From assembly GCF_043290135.1 (NCBI RefSeq), contig NC_134710.1, positions 202,238,692-202,302,691 on the forward strand: a stretch of 64,000 bases of DNA, given 5' to 3'. Source of the stretch: Rhipicephalus microplus (Eukaryota; Arthropoda; Arachnida; Ixodida; Ixodidae). Under the pieces are notes generated by a model. The model had not been told where the DNA came from. It saw nothing but the letters and a program-made list of their open reading frames with translations, and did no database searches. Made by a program: the position numbers and the translations under genes. Below, piece after piece: positions 35,040 to 47,559 of this stretch (its first letter is position 1; each line of letters begins with the position of its first letter).

Positions 35040-38000
35040 GTGCAGCTTCGGGAGAGAAAGCTGCATCTTTCGAACTGCATCAAACTCCTGCGTACCGCCA
35101 ATCAAATGTTTTATTTTGTGTATGTTGAAGGTATGCAGACAGAGGCACTTGTAGACACAGGCGCATCACTTTCCTTAATTTGTGCAGACGTTTGTGCCCA
35201 CTTTAAAAACGTTAGGACGCCATACGATGGCCCTCCCCTTCGTTGCGCCAATGGAGCCCCTATTCAGCCTTCAAGTGTTTGTACAGTCCACGTTTTCATA
35301 GATGACATCCTTCACTACATTCAGTTTCTTGTACTTTCTTTGAGCACTCACACAGTCATTTTAGAATGGGACTTCCTTTCTTCGGCATCAGCTTTCATAT
35401 CGTGTCGTCAGCAAGTAATTCATATGTCAGATACTGAGGGTTCATCTGATGTCGATCCATACAGCTTCCGTTTCGTTGCTGCCGCTGATTGTTTCATTTC
35501 GCCAGGAGATTAACAAATTATCACGATTGCTCGGATACTAAACTTAACGGTGACGTGTTGATAGCTCCATCAGATTGCTCCAAACCTGCGGGGCTTACCA
35601 TTGCATCCGGCCTTGTGCGGTTTAACGACAGTGAAGCATTGGTCAGCGCCTTGAACCCAACTTCTTCGCCAGTCATGCTGCCCCAGGGCACTGCCGTGAG
35701 CTGCTTCGTTGACAGCGAGCCTTTTTCGCTGGTTCCCTTTCACGCAGAATCACCGCCTTTGTGTGCTACAACTGATATCAAGGCTACCACTGTTGCTTTA
35801 AATGCTATCATAAGTCCTCACCTCACTGCTGAGCAAAAGAGAGACCTCTTAGATTTTCTCCAAAGCACAGCTTTTCGTTTGACGTACATTCCAAAGTTTT
35901 GGACCGCACCTCCGCTGCAGAGCACGGCATCGAAACCGAAAGCAGCTCCATTGTACTCCGCCGCCCATACCGTCTGTCTTTGGCGGAACGGCAAATCATT
36001 GAGGAAAACATCGCAGACATGCTCAAACGGGATATTAGTCGACCTTCATCCAGCTCTTGGTCGTCTTCTGTGGTGTTGGTCCGGAAAAAGGATGGCTCTG
36101 TCCGCTTTTGTGTTGATTACAGAGCGCTCAATAAGATAACTAAAAAGATGTATATCTGTTGCCACGCATAGATGATGCCCTGGACTCCCTACAAGGCGCA
36201 GAATATTTCTCCAGCCTCGACCTCCGATCCGGGTATTGGCAAATACCTATGCGTGAAGCAGACAAGGAGAAAACATCGTTTGCAACGACTGACGGGCTTT
36301 ACGAAATTAACGCCATGCCTTTTGGCGTTCGAGTGCATGATAGATACTGTGTTACGTGGTCTCAAGTGGAAAACCTGCTTATGTTATTTGGACGACATCG
36401 TAATTTATTCTTCTACTTTTTCTCAGCACCTTAAGCGTTTGGACGAAGTTCTTACATGCATTTCAAACGCTGGCCTTCAGCTCACTACAAAGAAGTGCCA
36501 CTTCGCCAGCACAAGCATCAAAGTATTGGGTCACCTTGTAAGCAAAGATGGCGTTCAACTCGACCCCGACAAGGTTGCTGCCGTAATTAGTTTTCCACGT
36601 CCGAGCAATCAAAAAGAATTGCGAAGTTTTGTGGGCCTGGCGTCTTACTTCCGTCGCTTCATCAGTCACTTAGCTGCCATTGCGGGGCCGTTACACAAGC
36701 TTCTGACGTCAGGAACGGCCTTCACTTGGACTGACGAGTGCGAGCGTGCTTTGACATTAGACCCCGTCCTCCGTCACTTCGATGAGAGTGCACCCAATTT
36801 CCTGCACACAGATGCCAGCGGCCACGGAATCTGTGCTCTCCTCCTTCAGCGCGACGACACTTCACGTGAGCGAGTAGTTGCGTATGCCAGCCACACACTA
36901 ACACCTGTGGAGCAGAACTACTCGATAACAGAGCAGGAATGTCTTGCTGTCGTTTGGGACATCCAGAAATTTTGACCTTATCTGTATGGATGCCCCTTCA
37001 CTGTGATTAGCGACCACCATGCCCTATGCTGGTTGTCCTCGCTGAAAAATTTGTCTGGGCGCCTCGGTCGCTGGATACTCCGTTTGCAAGAGTACACTTT
37101 TGACGTTGTGTACAGGTCTGGCAAACAGCATCAGGATGCCGACGCTCTCTCACTGTCCTCTGCCACTTTCATCGCCAACCACGCATCCTCAATGCCCCTC
37201 AGGTGACCAAGCGGCTTCCTATTCACTCACTTTATCACCCCTGGCAGTTGCTGGGTCACGATCTTTAAATAGCAGCGCTACGTTTGCCGCGTGCCAACGT
37301 GACGACCCCTACTGTAACCGCAACATCGGGTACTTGAATGACTCGCCTTCTCCACCTAATGCCAGACTACGTCGTCAGCTATGGCAGTTCAAGCTAGAGA
37401 ACAATGTCCTGCAGCGCTATACTTACAGTGCGGATGGGCATCGGTGGGTGCCAGTACTTCCCCGTTCACTGCGAAAACAAGTTCTGGAAGCACTGGACGA
37501 CGACCCATCAGCTGGACTCCTAGGATCTCAGAAGACCTACAACCGCGTCAGGAGCCGTTTCTTTTGGCCTGGTCTTTCTACCTTTGTGGCTAATTATGTC
37601 ACTTCTTGCGCACTTTCTCAACGCTGGAAATGACCAACCTCAGCTCCTGCAGGCTTATTATAACTCATTTCATGTCCCGATACACCTTTTGCCGTTGTCG
37701 GAATATACCTCGTTGGACCACTTCTTGTAACGGCAGTGGGCCACTGCTGGATCATCACAGCCGTCGCACACCTCACACGATACGCGAAGACCGCTCCTCT
37801 ATGCACTAGCTCCGCCTCAGACGTTGCCGCCTTCTTTTAGAAGCCATTGTGTTGCGTCATGGTGCACCTCGCACGTTGTTTAGTAACCGGGGCAACGCCT
37901 TCATGTCGACAATTCTTGACGAAATTCTAAACACTTGTGGCACAGTTGATAAGACCACATCCGCTTGCCACCCGCAGACAAGTGGGCTGACACAGCGATT

Positions 38001-38550
38001 CCACCGGACTCTAATCAACATGATATTTATGCACATCAGAACGAACAACGATAACTGGGATAAAATCTTGCTGTTCGTAACGTTTGCACACAACACCGCT
38101 GTTCAACGAACCACCGGGTATTAACCTTTCTTCCTCGTCTACGGTCGTGCACCGACATTCACCATTGACGCCTCTTTCTTCAATGTAACGAAAAAAAGTC
38201 CACGACTACGCCAGAACGTTTCGTCTCCAGACTCGCTGACACACGGCAACGTGCTCAACTCAACACGGAGGCCAGTCAACAAGATCGCAAGCAACGCTAT
38301 GACAGCTTTCGTCGAGACGCCACCTGCCAACCTGGAGATGAAGTACTATTTTGCACGCCTGTTTGTACACCCGGATTGTGTGAAAAGTTTGTCATGGTTT
38401 CTCGGACCTTACGTCGTTTGTGAACGAACATCTCCTGTCAATCACCTTGTCACTCCCGTCGAGGGTTCCTCGGTTCGTCATTACCGTGCCTCCGAGAGAG
38501 TCCACCTTTCACGTCTTAAACCCTTTGTTCGCCGTTCCTTTCCCGCCTAA
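35040..38550 (+). pseudogene. Gypsy D pol, multiply broken
   Basis: The protease keeps LVDTGAS (about 35150) and LEWDFLSS. RT pieces lie at 35940-36975 in three frames, with YLDDIVIY kept at about 36390. RNase H has HTDAS at about 36806. Stops follow at KF|stop|PYLYG (36973-36975) and at 37204. The integrase has a damaged zinc region (TSCALSQRWK, with the first Cys of the CxxC pair kept and the second lost). In the core, the catalytic Asp position reads SNRGNAF (about 37880) and the Glu position reads SGLTQRF (about 37980). Both key acids are substituted. The C-terminal tail RVHLSRLKPF ends at 38550. Confidence 0.85.
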
Positions 38551-38592
38551 GTCTCGGCCAGGCCGGTCGCTCAAGTGTGCGGGGAAAATAAG

Positions 38593-38723
38593 TGTGAGCA
38601 TTATTACTCGTCCCACTATCTTTTCATATGTACATACTCATCACCACCACTCCAGTTTAGGTTGTGGGGCACGTACTCGAGACAATAAAGAAAAGTCTTG
38701 AAGGTACTGGACGCCATCTTACA
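38593..38723 (+). repeat. 3' LTR of Gypsy D
   Basis: 131 bp, matching the 5' LTR with about 10 substitutions. (TA)10 follows directly. Confidence 0.92.
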
Positions 38724-39364
38724 ATATATATATATATATATATTGGCAGAAAAGTACTATGCCGCCGACATCTTTTACCGTAATTTTACCGCATTGTGTA
38801 GTCTTTGAGAGTCCGCGCACATGAATTGAGAGCAAATTATAGTGCTGTTTATTGGGAAAGACGTGTTAAAAACAACGCAACTAACCTTCCGCTTATCTTC
38901 GCCAGAGCGAAGGGAGATCTGTCATCCAACATTGCACGTCGTAGCGATTGCAGTGCCTGCATCTCCGATGGTGGGCTGCGCAACCAATAATGGTGGCCGG
39001 AGAGGTACAAGTATGGTGTGCCGGGTCACTGACATTACTCAGTTTTTTTACTAAGTAATCTGAACTTTTTTATGAGAAGGAGTTTATTCAGATATAAATA
39101 AAGTAGTAGCTATACCAGAAAACTCTTCCGCCTTATTTTGATGTGCAGAAATAAAATAGGAGTAAATAAATAAATAAAATATAATGAAAAGTAAAACGAC
39201 AGCCCCATGTCCTGACAAGCGGATGAAATACTAATTTTCCTGATTTCTGCTAACATGCAAGAAGATGGAACACCTTAAACGCTTCATTCTCTGTTGCTTC
39301 GGAAATAATCATTCAAAGCTTGCCTTCACGAGATTTCGTGTACGCACTTCGTGTCGTTTCAATG

Positions 39365-39365
<1 letters not shown>

Positions 39366-39419
<54 letters not shown>
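39366..39419. repeat. (TTA)n microsatellite
   Basis: About 18 TTA units. Confidence 0.95.
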
Positions 39420-40478
39420 GTGCAGCCACTGTCTAAGAACAAGAAGACGAATGCAGCTCATATTTAAATGAGTTGGCCCCTCCTACTTATAAAAATGATG
39501 TAATGAAGAGCAATAAATAGGCAATGACGTGGGTATTGCTTTACATTATGAAGTCTCTAGGACAAGAACACAATACGCTTTGATAGAAAACGTGAATCTA
39601 ACAAGGCGAGAACTGCATTGATAAATGTTCTACATTTTCGATGCCAGTCTGTAGTAAGTATCCCTATTGGAAAATGAAGCCACCAACAACCTTCGCATCA
39701 GCACCTATAGGGCTCAGCGAATTGTCGAACTGGCTCTAGGCAAGGCGATGTCAACGGTGCTTCAGAGTGCACCCATTTTCATTACAGTCACCCCCGGCAT
39801 CGAAGAGTATTGATCTCGAGATCTTGGAATGGTGCCCTCTCGCGTGTTGACGTCAGACCGGGGACTCCCCTCACGACCACTCTGCAGCATCCGCTGCTTT
39901 GGTACGTGGATCATCTGCTAAAAGCGGGAACTTTGTCGAACGAACAGCCCCACGAGGGTCAACTAACGCCTACAAGGAATGTTTTCGAGTGCATTTACGA
40001 ACTTGTTCTAGTTGTGACCCAATCGACAGTGCCAAGAAATCTCTCAGATGGCCGACGAGCACGCCGATGCCACCGACCGCATTGCTGGTAAGAAATTGAA
40101 GCTATGTGTGAGTGTTCTCGCTCGTCATCTATGGTTTCCGCCGTACGATGCTAATTAGTTCGAGTGTTTCTTTGGTAAGCGTGCCTTCCTGCAGCATCTA
40201 CAAGTATGTCGATAAAGCTTGCGAAACGTCGTGGTGTCTCATCGAGGGCGATGTGGTGCACACTTGTCGCAGGCCACGTTGTTGATTACGTGGTCGAGGC
40301 CATCTATAAAGATCGCATCACCGCGGCTCTAGTCCAGCAAACAAGTGGACTTGCTAAACCACCTCTCAATATCTCCGTGGCGATCGATTTCATGATGAAC
40401 AATTATCATTTAGTTTCTTTGGAAACAGTGTGTTACAAACGAACATATGTTTATTTTTTCCGCGACAAGTGCTGCGCA

Positions 40479-40640
40479 ATGGTGGAGTCCTGCTCTGTGC
40501 CCCAGTGTACTTTGCCCCCCCCCCCACTCCCTGGGAAAAGGGCTTTCCCAACTGTCCTAAGGATATTGGCATGCCTGGCCTTCTCCTTGGAATATTTGTT
40601 TCTGCGGTGCATCGCAAGTGACAGTGAACATGCGCAAACG
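40479..40640 (+). pseudogene. Possible THAP-domain relic
   Basis: The motif CSVPQCT resembles the opening C-x2-4-C of a THAP zinc finger. After a C-run that changes the frame comes KGFPNCPKDIG, resembling the FP..PKD segment. The closing C-x2-H is not clear. This is weak, based on motif memory only. Confidence 0.25.
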
Positions 40641-41762
40641 TATGGTAATCGCTCAATAATTGAGCCACTATGGCATTCGCAAACACATGAGATAATTACT
40701 GCAGGGCTGCTGTTAAAGTTACTCTTTCAGAAGTCGCTCGGTCTTAACAATTACTAGAAGTGCAAAGGAGCATACAATAATCTAATTTAAGATGTTCGTG
40801 CTCGAATTGCAGTTATGGGCGTCGGCAGACTTTTGTCTTAAGTAGGGGCACAAGCTCGTGTTGTATTGCAATAAGCGGGGGCTTGAGGGACAGCTGCTTG
40901 TATGGCCGGGAGAGAGGCAAGTGCTGCATTGTTGCACATTCTGGCCGGTGCAAGCAACTGCAGTTAGTCCCACGTTTGTTCAGAGAGAACGATATTACGG
41001 AATCGCTTAATACCACACAGGGCGGTCGCTTGGGTATCAGAATATAACAAATAGTTATCGCTGATCATATATACTGCACGCAGGGCCACAAATCAAAAAG
41101 GGACACTAAAGGCAACCATTATGTCGACGTAGATTGTTGAAATAGCGATCTAGAAACTTCATGGTGTTACTTTTGTGCCAAGGAGGTACTTAGTTTGAAA
41201 TACAATCCCGCTTTAGTGGTCCACATCGGCTTATCACACTTCGATTTATCCGCATCAATAATCGAACCGTCCAACCTCACTGTTGCCGTGCACGTTGCCC
41301 GTCTGTATTGCGCTGCCGCCGACACAGCTGCAGAACGCAAACAGCGGGAGCCGCAGCAGTAACAACGGCCGTTGTTTAATTTACTGCCATTTGCTCCGAG
41401 ATGGAAGACGTGTTTTGGTTCAACTGGGTTCCCGCTAGATGGCACGACCTGCCAAGTCTACCCACGCGAAAATTGAATTTTTAAACCAGTTATGCCTATC
41501 CCCATAGTAACGCCCGGCGGTTATTTTTTTTTCATGTATCAAACCGAAACGAACAAACAGCATTTGACTGCGTCTCATGATGCACGGAAGCTTATTTATT
41601 TAGTGCAGCTAGATGAATTACTAGTGATTATTGTAGGTGGTTCGTCTGACTTTATCAGGATCATTTCGAGAATATCCTACTGCGGTGCATGTATTTTTGT
41701 GCATTTACCTTAATTTCTCGGTAAGTATACACATATAGGGCATGCACTGCTCTTGACAATAC

Positions 41763-41793
41763 TGCCACATTCCATTTCCCAAGTTTTTGTTAT
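41763..41793 (+). repeat. 5' LTR of Gypsy B, first fragment
   Basis: It carries the first 31 bp of the LTR (TGCCACATTCC...GTTAT), cut by element A. The rest resumes at 46191. Confidence 0.93.
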
Positions 41794-41930
41794 TGTAGCA
41801 AGGCTCAATAAGCGCCACGTCACTGTTTGTACCTTTAGTGCGCATGCCTGGCGGCGGCACTAGTTGTGTATATATACTCGTTCGTGTTCCAGCAATAAAG
41901 TTGTTCATTGCCTGAAGCGACTCGCACACA
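41794..41930 (+). repeat. 5' LTR of Gypsy A
   Basis: 137 bp from TGTAGCAAGG to TCGCACACA, with a TATATATA promoter-like box at 41869 and an AATAAA at 41894. Confidence 0.94.
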
Positions 41931-41954
41931 TGGTGGCAGCGGATTCCCGTCACT

Positions 41955-42975
41955 ATGTCGGGTCCGTCAACCCTGCTTCCCCCACCCAAGCCACTGGACC
42001 CGTCGACAGACGCATGGCTTGCATGGAAGACATGGAAAAGTGAGTTCACTTTGTTCTCCACCGCTACCCAGTTGAGAAAGCAGCCTAAAGAAGTACAAGC
42101 AGCAACGTTACTCGTAACAGTCGGCGAAGAAGGTAGGAAGGCTTACAACACCTTCAAATTCAAAGATGATGCAGACAAAAACAACGTCGAGACGTTGCTC
42201 GAAAAGTTTGAGGAATTCTACAAGCCAGTGACTAACCTGACGTTTAATGAATTCCGCTTCGGATCAAGGAACCAAAGGCCAGGGGAGTGTTTCAATGACT
42301 GGCTAACCGATCTCCGGCTTTTGGCGAAGAACTGCGAGTTCGGGGACCTAGAAGACCGTTTGCTTCGCAGCCGGATTATTCTGGGATTGAGAGATAAACG
42401 CTTGCAAGAAAAGCTTATCGCCGAGAATCCGTGATACAGCAGGACCGTCGAAATGTGTCGCGCCCAAGAAATTGGGAAGGAGCAGTTTAAAGAAATTAAT
42501 GAAGGCACAGAAGCAGTAAGCGCCGCAGTTATTCAGGCAGTCAGCACCGAAATGCATCACTGTAGTCGGTGTGGTTATAGCGCGCACGGTAACGCAAGGT
42601 GCCCGGCTACAGGAAAAACCTGCAATAATTGCGGGGGGTGTAATCATTTCGCTCAAGCATGTATCGTCGGTTGATTGATATGTGGGGTTTAACGTCCCAA
42701 AACCACCATTTGATCATGAGAGACGCCGTAGTGGAGGGCTCCGGAAATTTTGACCACCTGGGGTTCTTTAACGTGCACCCAAATCTGAGTACACGGGCCT
42801 ACAACATTTCCGCCTCCATCGGAAATGCAGCCGCCGCAGCCGGGAATCGAACCCGCGACCTGCGGGTCAGCAGCCGAGTACCTTAGCCACTAGACCACCG
42901 CGGCGGGGCAATGTATCGTCGGTGCGGCGACAAAACAGAGGCGGGAAAAAAGAGCTGCACGAACTACAAATGGAT
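41955..42975 (+). pseudogene. Gypsy A gag, stop and SINE insertion
   Basis: It starts at ATG 41955 (MSGPSTLLPPPKPLDPST). The capsid region runs to 42431 and includes the block RPGECFNDWLTDLRLLAKNC. A TGA at 42432-42434 interrupts it. The same frame then continues through RAQEIGKEQFKEI to tandem knuckles CSRCGYSAHGNARC and CNNCGGCNHFAQAC (42561-42662). The SINE at 42672-42910 falls just after the second knuckle. Beyond the SINE the frame closes at about 42975. Confidence 0.85.
42672..42910 (-). mobile_element. Ruka-type SINE in Gypsy A
   Basis: A reverse-strand copy with a good tRNA-like head (B box near 42845, A box near 42890) and the full body. A 13-bp duplication (ATGTATCGTCGGT) lies at 42659-42671 and 42911-42923. 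It is the innermost, hence youngest, layer of a three-level nest. Confidence 0.94.
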
Positions 42976-45900
42976 GAAGAAAATTTTTTTCTTGGAAGCT
43001 TTGACCGTATGCGCAGTCGCAGCGGGAAATAACTGGACTGCAGCAGTTGACATCGAAGGCTGCCAATTCACGTGCAAGCTAGACACGGGTGCTAACTGCT
43101 GCGTAATTTCAAGCAAAGACTCAAAAAAGCTTAGCAATGGGCCCCTGCAAACCTGCCACGCGACCCTGACCGCCTTCTTCGGCCATAAGACCCCAGCGAC
43201 AGGAAAAATTCGGCTGCGCCTACGTGCTAACAGCAAAGAGCACGAAGAAACTTTTTTTGTGGTCGAACAAAATGTGCATGTGACTCTAAGTGGATTAGTG
43301 GCGGAACGCCTAGGATTTATTTGCCGCGTGCAAAATGTTCACGTCCAACAGTTGTACCCAGCGGCTCAACCTTTCGCAGAAGTCTTCAGTGGACTGGGAC
43401 AGCTGAAAGGCGAAGAGTACGCAATGAAGTTAAAGCCCGGAGCCATTGGAATCGTCGTGCCAGCCAGGCGAATTCCCGTGGCCCTTCAGGAAAGAGTTAA
43501 GGAAGAGCTCAAGCGCATGGAAGAACAAGGCGTGATAACTAAGGTAAAGGGTCCAACGGAATGGTCAAGTCACATGGTCACCGTCGTTAAGAAAGATAAA
43601 GTACGCATCTGTCTAGATCCCATCGAGCTCAACAAAGCACTTTTGCGGGAGAACTATCCTATGCCTACACTGGAAGACGTTGTGCCAAAGCTTGCTGGAG
43701 CCAAATTTTTTTCGACATTAGACGCAGCCTCAGGGTTTTGGCAGATAAAGCTGAATGACTATAGCTCCAAACTTTGCACAATGAGTACACCGTACGGACG
43801 CTACCGCTTTCTCCGCATGCCCTTCGGTATTGCCTCAGCACCATAAATATTCCAAGCAGCAATGCATCGTGTCCTAGAAGGTCTCGCAAATGTAGCGGTA
43901 GTAATGGATGACATTCTAGTCTGGGGAAAAACAAAGCAAGAACATGACTAATTTGCAGCTCCTTCTAGCACGCTGCCGCGAACAGAATCTTCGACTAAAC
44001 CTGAAGAAGTGTTTCTTTTTGCAGACAGAGGTTCGCTACCTTGGGCACGTGCTCACTGCCGAAGGCTTGCGTGTGGACCCGCAACGTGTACAGGACATTT
44101 TGGAAATGCCGACACCAAAGAACTGTAAGGAGCTACAAGTCTTTTTGGGCACAATGAACTTTGTACAGCGTTTTATTCCAAACATGTCTGAGGTCACAGC
44201 ACCACTTCGTACTTTGCTGCGGAAAGACACTGCATGGGTCTGGACGGAGGTCCAGCAAGAAAGTTTTCTTAGACTGCGTGAGGCTCTGATACAAGTGCCA
44301 GTACTCCGGTATTTTGATTCCAGTAAACCGGTGACCTTATCGATGGATGCGAGCCAGCTGGGGGTGGGAACTGTCCTAATGCAAGATGCGCAGCCCGTCG
44401 CATTTTCGTCACGGACACTTACGGAAGCGCAGACAAGATACGCACAGATAGAGAAGGAAACACTTGCTATAGTACATGGGTGCACTAAATTTCATGACTA
44501 CATATTCGGACAGCATGCAGTCACTGTGGAAAGTGACCACCGTCCCTTAGTAGCGATATTCAGTAAGCCGTTGTATCAGTGCCCACTACGGTTACAACGC
44601 ATGCGCCTTACTCTACAACGTTACCCCATCCATGTGACTTACAAACCGGGCAAAGAACTATTCCTAGCTGATGCTTTGTCAAGGTTTCCGAGCAAAGCAT
44701 GCATGCCAGAAGACGAGCAGTTTCAGGTCATGTTCTTCAATGTATTTCAGCCTCTGCACGCGCGCTGCAAGACTTGCTTCAAGCCACCAATGAGGACTCA
44801 ACCATGGGTAAGCTCCGCGAATACGCAAGTACAGCATGGCCGCTTCACAAGCAAGACGTCCCCGAGCCACTTCGGAAGTACTGGGAGTACCGGGACGAGA
44901 TACACGAACACGACGGCCTCGTATTCCGGAGTAACAAGGTAATCGTGCCACAATTGAAGACATCAGAAATGATGAGTACTCTTCACTCAGCGCATGTGGG
45001 AGTCGAAAAAATGAAGGCTAGGGCAAGGAACGTGATGTTTTCGCCGAATATGGCGGGCAACATCGAGCAGTTCTGCAAAGCTTGCAAAGTATGTCAAAAG
45101 CATAAACCTCAGAACCCTAAGATGCCACTTTTGAGTCACGAGGTACCCTCGCTACCATGGCAAATTGTCGGCATAGATTTGTTCTGTTTCGAAGGCCGAG
45201 AGTTCGCCGTCATTGTCGACTTCTACTCATTCTTCTTTGAACTACGAGAGTTTCGGACGACAACGGCGAGCTCGCTTAAAATATGGTGTTCAGAAATTTT
45301 TTCCGTCCATGGCTTGCCACTAAAGTTGTGCAGTGATAATGGCCCGCCTTTTAGCAGTCATGAGTTCAGAGAGTTTCTTGACACTTTGGGCATTGCTCAC
45401 GTAACCTCAAGCCCCTACCACCCGCGGTCAAACGGCATGACGGAAGAGCGGTCCAGGAGGCAAAAAAGCTTTTAAAAAAGTGCTCATTGAAAATGCCCGT
45501 GTTTCAAATGGCTTTGCTTGAGTGGCGCAATACTCCACGTGATGATTTGCTCCAGTCCCCTGTGCAGAGGCTGATGGGACGCCAGACTAGAACTCTGCTA
45601 CCGGTGCCTACCAGCCATTTGGAACCGAGGACCATCCCACCGAAAGTGGTACAGGGCCGCCTTCAAGAAATACGGCAACGACAGAGGACCTACTACAACC
45701 GCGGTAGCAGAACACTACCGCCTGTGAAGCCAGGCCAGCAGGTCACCGTATATGATACAAACCAGCGGACCTGGGCGCCTGCAGTCTTCATCAGACCGTT
45801 CGGGGAAACCCGCTCGGCCATCGTTAAAACAGAAGACGGCCGGGCACTTCGGCGCACAAGAGAGCATCTCCGCTTGCTAGAACCGCAACCGGAATCAAAC

Positions 45901-46020
45901 CAGCCAGAATCGAGCCTTGTCCCTCCAAACGGGGCGTCCTCAACGGCCCCTACAGAACTACGGCGAAGCACAAGGCAACGATGCGAGCCCTGTAGTTACC
46001 GTCTACCTGAGAGGCGCTAA
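42924..46020 (+). pseudogene. Gypsy A pol
   Basis: The protease has KLDTGANCCVIS (about 43078). RT runs from about 43440 with MVTVVKKDKVRICLDP and MPFGIASAP, then a stop (43844-43846), and the catalytic VVMDDILVW at about 43905. Frameshifts occur near 43945, 44750 and 45450. RNase H has SMDASQLG (about 44345). The integrase zinc finger ends CKVCQKHK (about 45095), and the core has GIDLF (about 45170), SDNGPPF (about 45335) and NGMTEE (about 45432) for the three acids. A C-terminal domain with YYNRGSRTLPPVKPGQQV closes at 46020. All domains are present, but four lesions make it inactive. Confidence 0.9.
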
Positions 46021-46052
46021 CCAGGTGTTAACTGCCCCGTAAAAAGGGAAGA

Positions 46053-46190
46053 TGTAGCAAGGCTCAATAAGCGCCACGTCACTGTTTGTACCTTTAGTGC
46101 GCATGTCTGGCAGCGGCACTAGTTGTGTATATATACTCGTTCGTGTTCCAGCAATAAAGTTGTTCATTGCCTGAAGCCGACTCGCACACA
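46053..46190 (+). repeat. 3' LTR of Gypsy A
   Basis: 138 bp, one base longer than the 5' copy (AAGCCGA versus AAGCGA). Confidence 0.94.
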
Positions 46191-46571
46191 GTTATCGTCC
46201 CGAAACACCACACGATCCTCAGCGCAAACCGCGCCTGCAGTTTTCGAGAAGGTTCCGGACTGTAGTAGATCATTTTGATAAGATCACGCCCACTGTGCGA
46301 ACGGTACAGATTGTTCTGGAACCTCCGCCACCGCCAGCAATAACACTACAACATTCGACGGCAAGCGTATAAATGCCGACGCGCTTCGCCGCTTGTCAGT
46401 GGTTGATCGAAGGCCGACGCTCTGTTCGCCGCTGTCAGTCCGAGACTGCTATCTGTGCAAGACTGCTGCTGCAATTGCACTTTCCGTTTACCGGGCACAG
46501 GTTCGCCCAAATAAACAGTTAAATCCCAACACGAAATCTCCTGTCTTCGGCCACGTCACGACCCCGTGACA
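46191..46571 (+). repeat. 5' LTR of Gypsy B, second fragment
   Basis: Continues from 41793 after element A. It contains GTATAAATG (TATA box, about 46369) and AATAAA (about 46511), then ends CCCCGTGACA. Confidence 0.93.
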
Positions 46572-46595
46572 TCTGGTGGAGGTGCCCTTTCTTCC

Positions 46596-47435
46596 ATGTA
46601 CCGGACGCCTCCGTCAAGCCATGAACCCAGCCCACGCCGTGAAGACACCGACGCCCGCAACGAGCAGCGAGTTAGCCGCAGGCAACAAGGTCTGCCACCG
46701 GTGTACGGGCTTTTACCGGCCAAGGCTCGGAAAACCAAGACGTTGACGTCGACCACGGCGACCATGTCAACGCCAGTTATACCCGAACCACTCCTGCTCC
46801 GGCAACCCAAATAGCTGCCAACTTTCCGCGGTTCGCCACTGGAAGACGCGGAAAGCTGGATCGAAAGCTTCGACCGCGTCGCCGCCTTCAATGACTGGAC
46901 AGACGAAGACAAGCTACGGTATGTGTATTTCGCCTTGGAAGATGCTGCTCGGACCTGGTTCGAGAATCAAGAGCGAAGCCTCACAACGTGGGACGCCTTT
47001 CGCGCCAGGTTCCTCACCACTTTCGCAAGTGTGGTGCGCTAGGAGAAGGCCGCAGCTCTCCTCGAAACCCGCATGAAGATGCCAAATGAAAACGTGGCGA
47101 TATTCATGGAGGATATTATTAAACTCTTCCGCCACGCTGACTCCGACATGTCCGAGGAGAAGAAGGTGCGTCTACTTATGCGAGGAGTAAAGCAGGAACT
47201 CAATGGACACCACAAAGTCCTTCCCGTTCACCGTCGCCCAGCCGCCGCATGTCACCGCACCCCCGGCAGTATTCCGGCCCAACGCGGGGCCGGTCTCCTA
47301 GCCCGTATCCGGGAAACTAAGGGCAGCAACTGGTGGAGGTGCGGTTGCTGTGCGATGAACTACCGAAGATCCTCCTCCGACGACGACGACGCGACGGAGC
47401 TTTCCGCACACAACGCCAACCAGGCAAAGCCCTGA
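46596..47435 (+). pseudogene. Gypsy B gag, truncated
   Basis: It begins at ATG 46596 (MYRTPPSSHEPSPRRED). Stops lie at 46812-46814 and 47040-47042 in the same frame. The Retrotrans_gag block is seen between them and just after: ESWIESFDRVAAFNDW, then LEDAARTWFENQE. After about 47215 the sequence jumps to an Arg/Ser-rich segment, and no zinc knuckle is found, so part of the C-terminus is deleted. Confidence 0.8.
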
Positions 47436-47559
47436 CGGCGAAAGCTCACTTACCGAAGGTGGCCTGACGACGCAACTTGGAAGCAGCGGAACAAGCCGAC
47501 GCAGCCGTGACCCGACGCCACGCCCTAACTGTAATGCGAGACGGCGAACTAGTGACCTC

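Larger units (their letters stand above)
33461..38723 (+). mobile_element. Gypsy element D (5263 bp), degenerate
   Basis: LTRs at 33461-33591 and 38593-38723 are each 131 bp, TG...CA ended, and differ at about 10 positions (about 7.6%), the oldest pair here. Both outer flanks are TA repeats. A purine tract (GCGGGGAAAATAAG) precedes the 3' LTR. Gag and pol are badly frameshifted. Confidence 0.92.
38745..41762. other. Unassigned stretch
   Basis: It contains a (TTA)n microsatellite at 39366-39419 and a possible THAP-domain relic at about 40479-40640. The 183-codon open frame at 40206-40757 shows no recognisable domain beyond that. No other element ends were found. Confidence 0.4.
41794..46190 (+). 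mobile_element. Gypsy element A (Mag-like, short LTRs), nested in B
   Basis: LTRs at 41794-41930 (137 bp) and 46053-46190 (138 bp) differ by two substitutions and one 1-bp indel (about 1.5%). A GTTAT duplication lies at 41789-41793 and 46191-46195. The primer-binding region TGGTGGCAGCGG starts at 41931, and a purine tract (AAAAAGGGAAGA) ends at 46052. Short LTRs and the pol style suggest the Mag lineage. A Ruka SINE lies inside. Confidence 0.94.

Noticed and set aside
40206..40757. 183-codon open frame as a host gene
   Set aside because: No domain, no splice context and frame disruption at a C-run; at most a THAP-like scrap lies inside.
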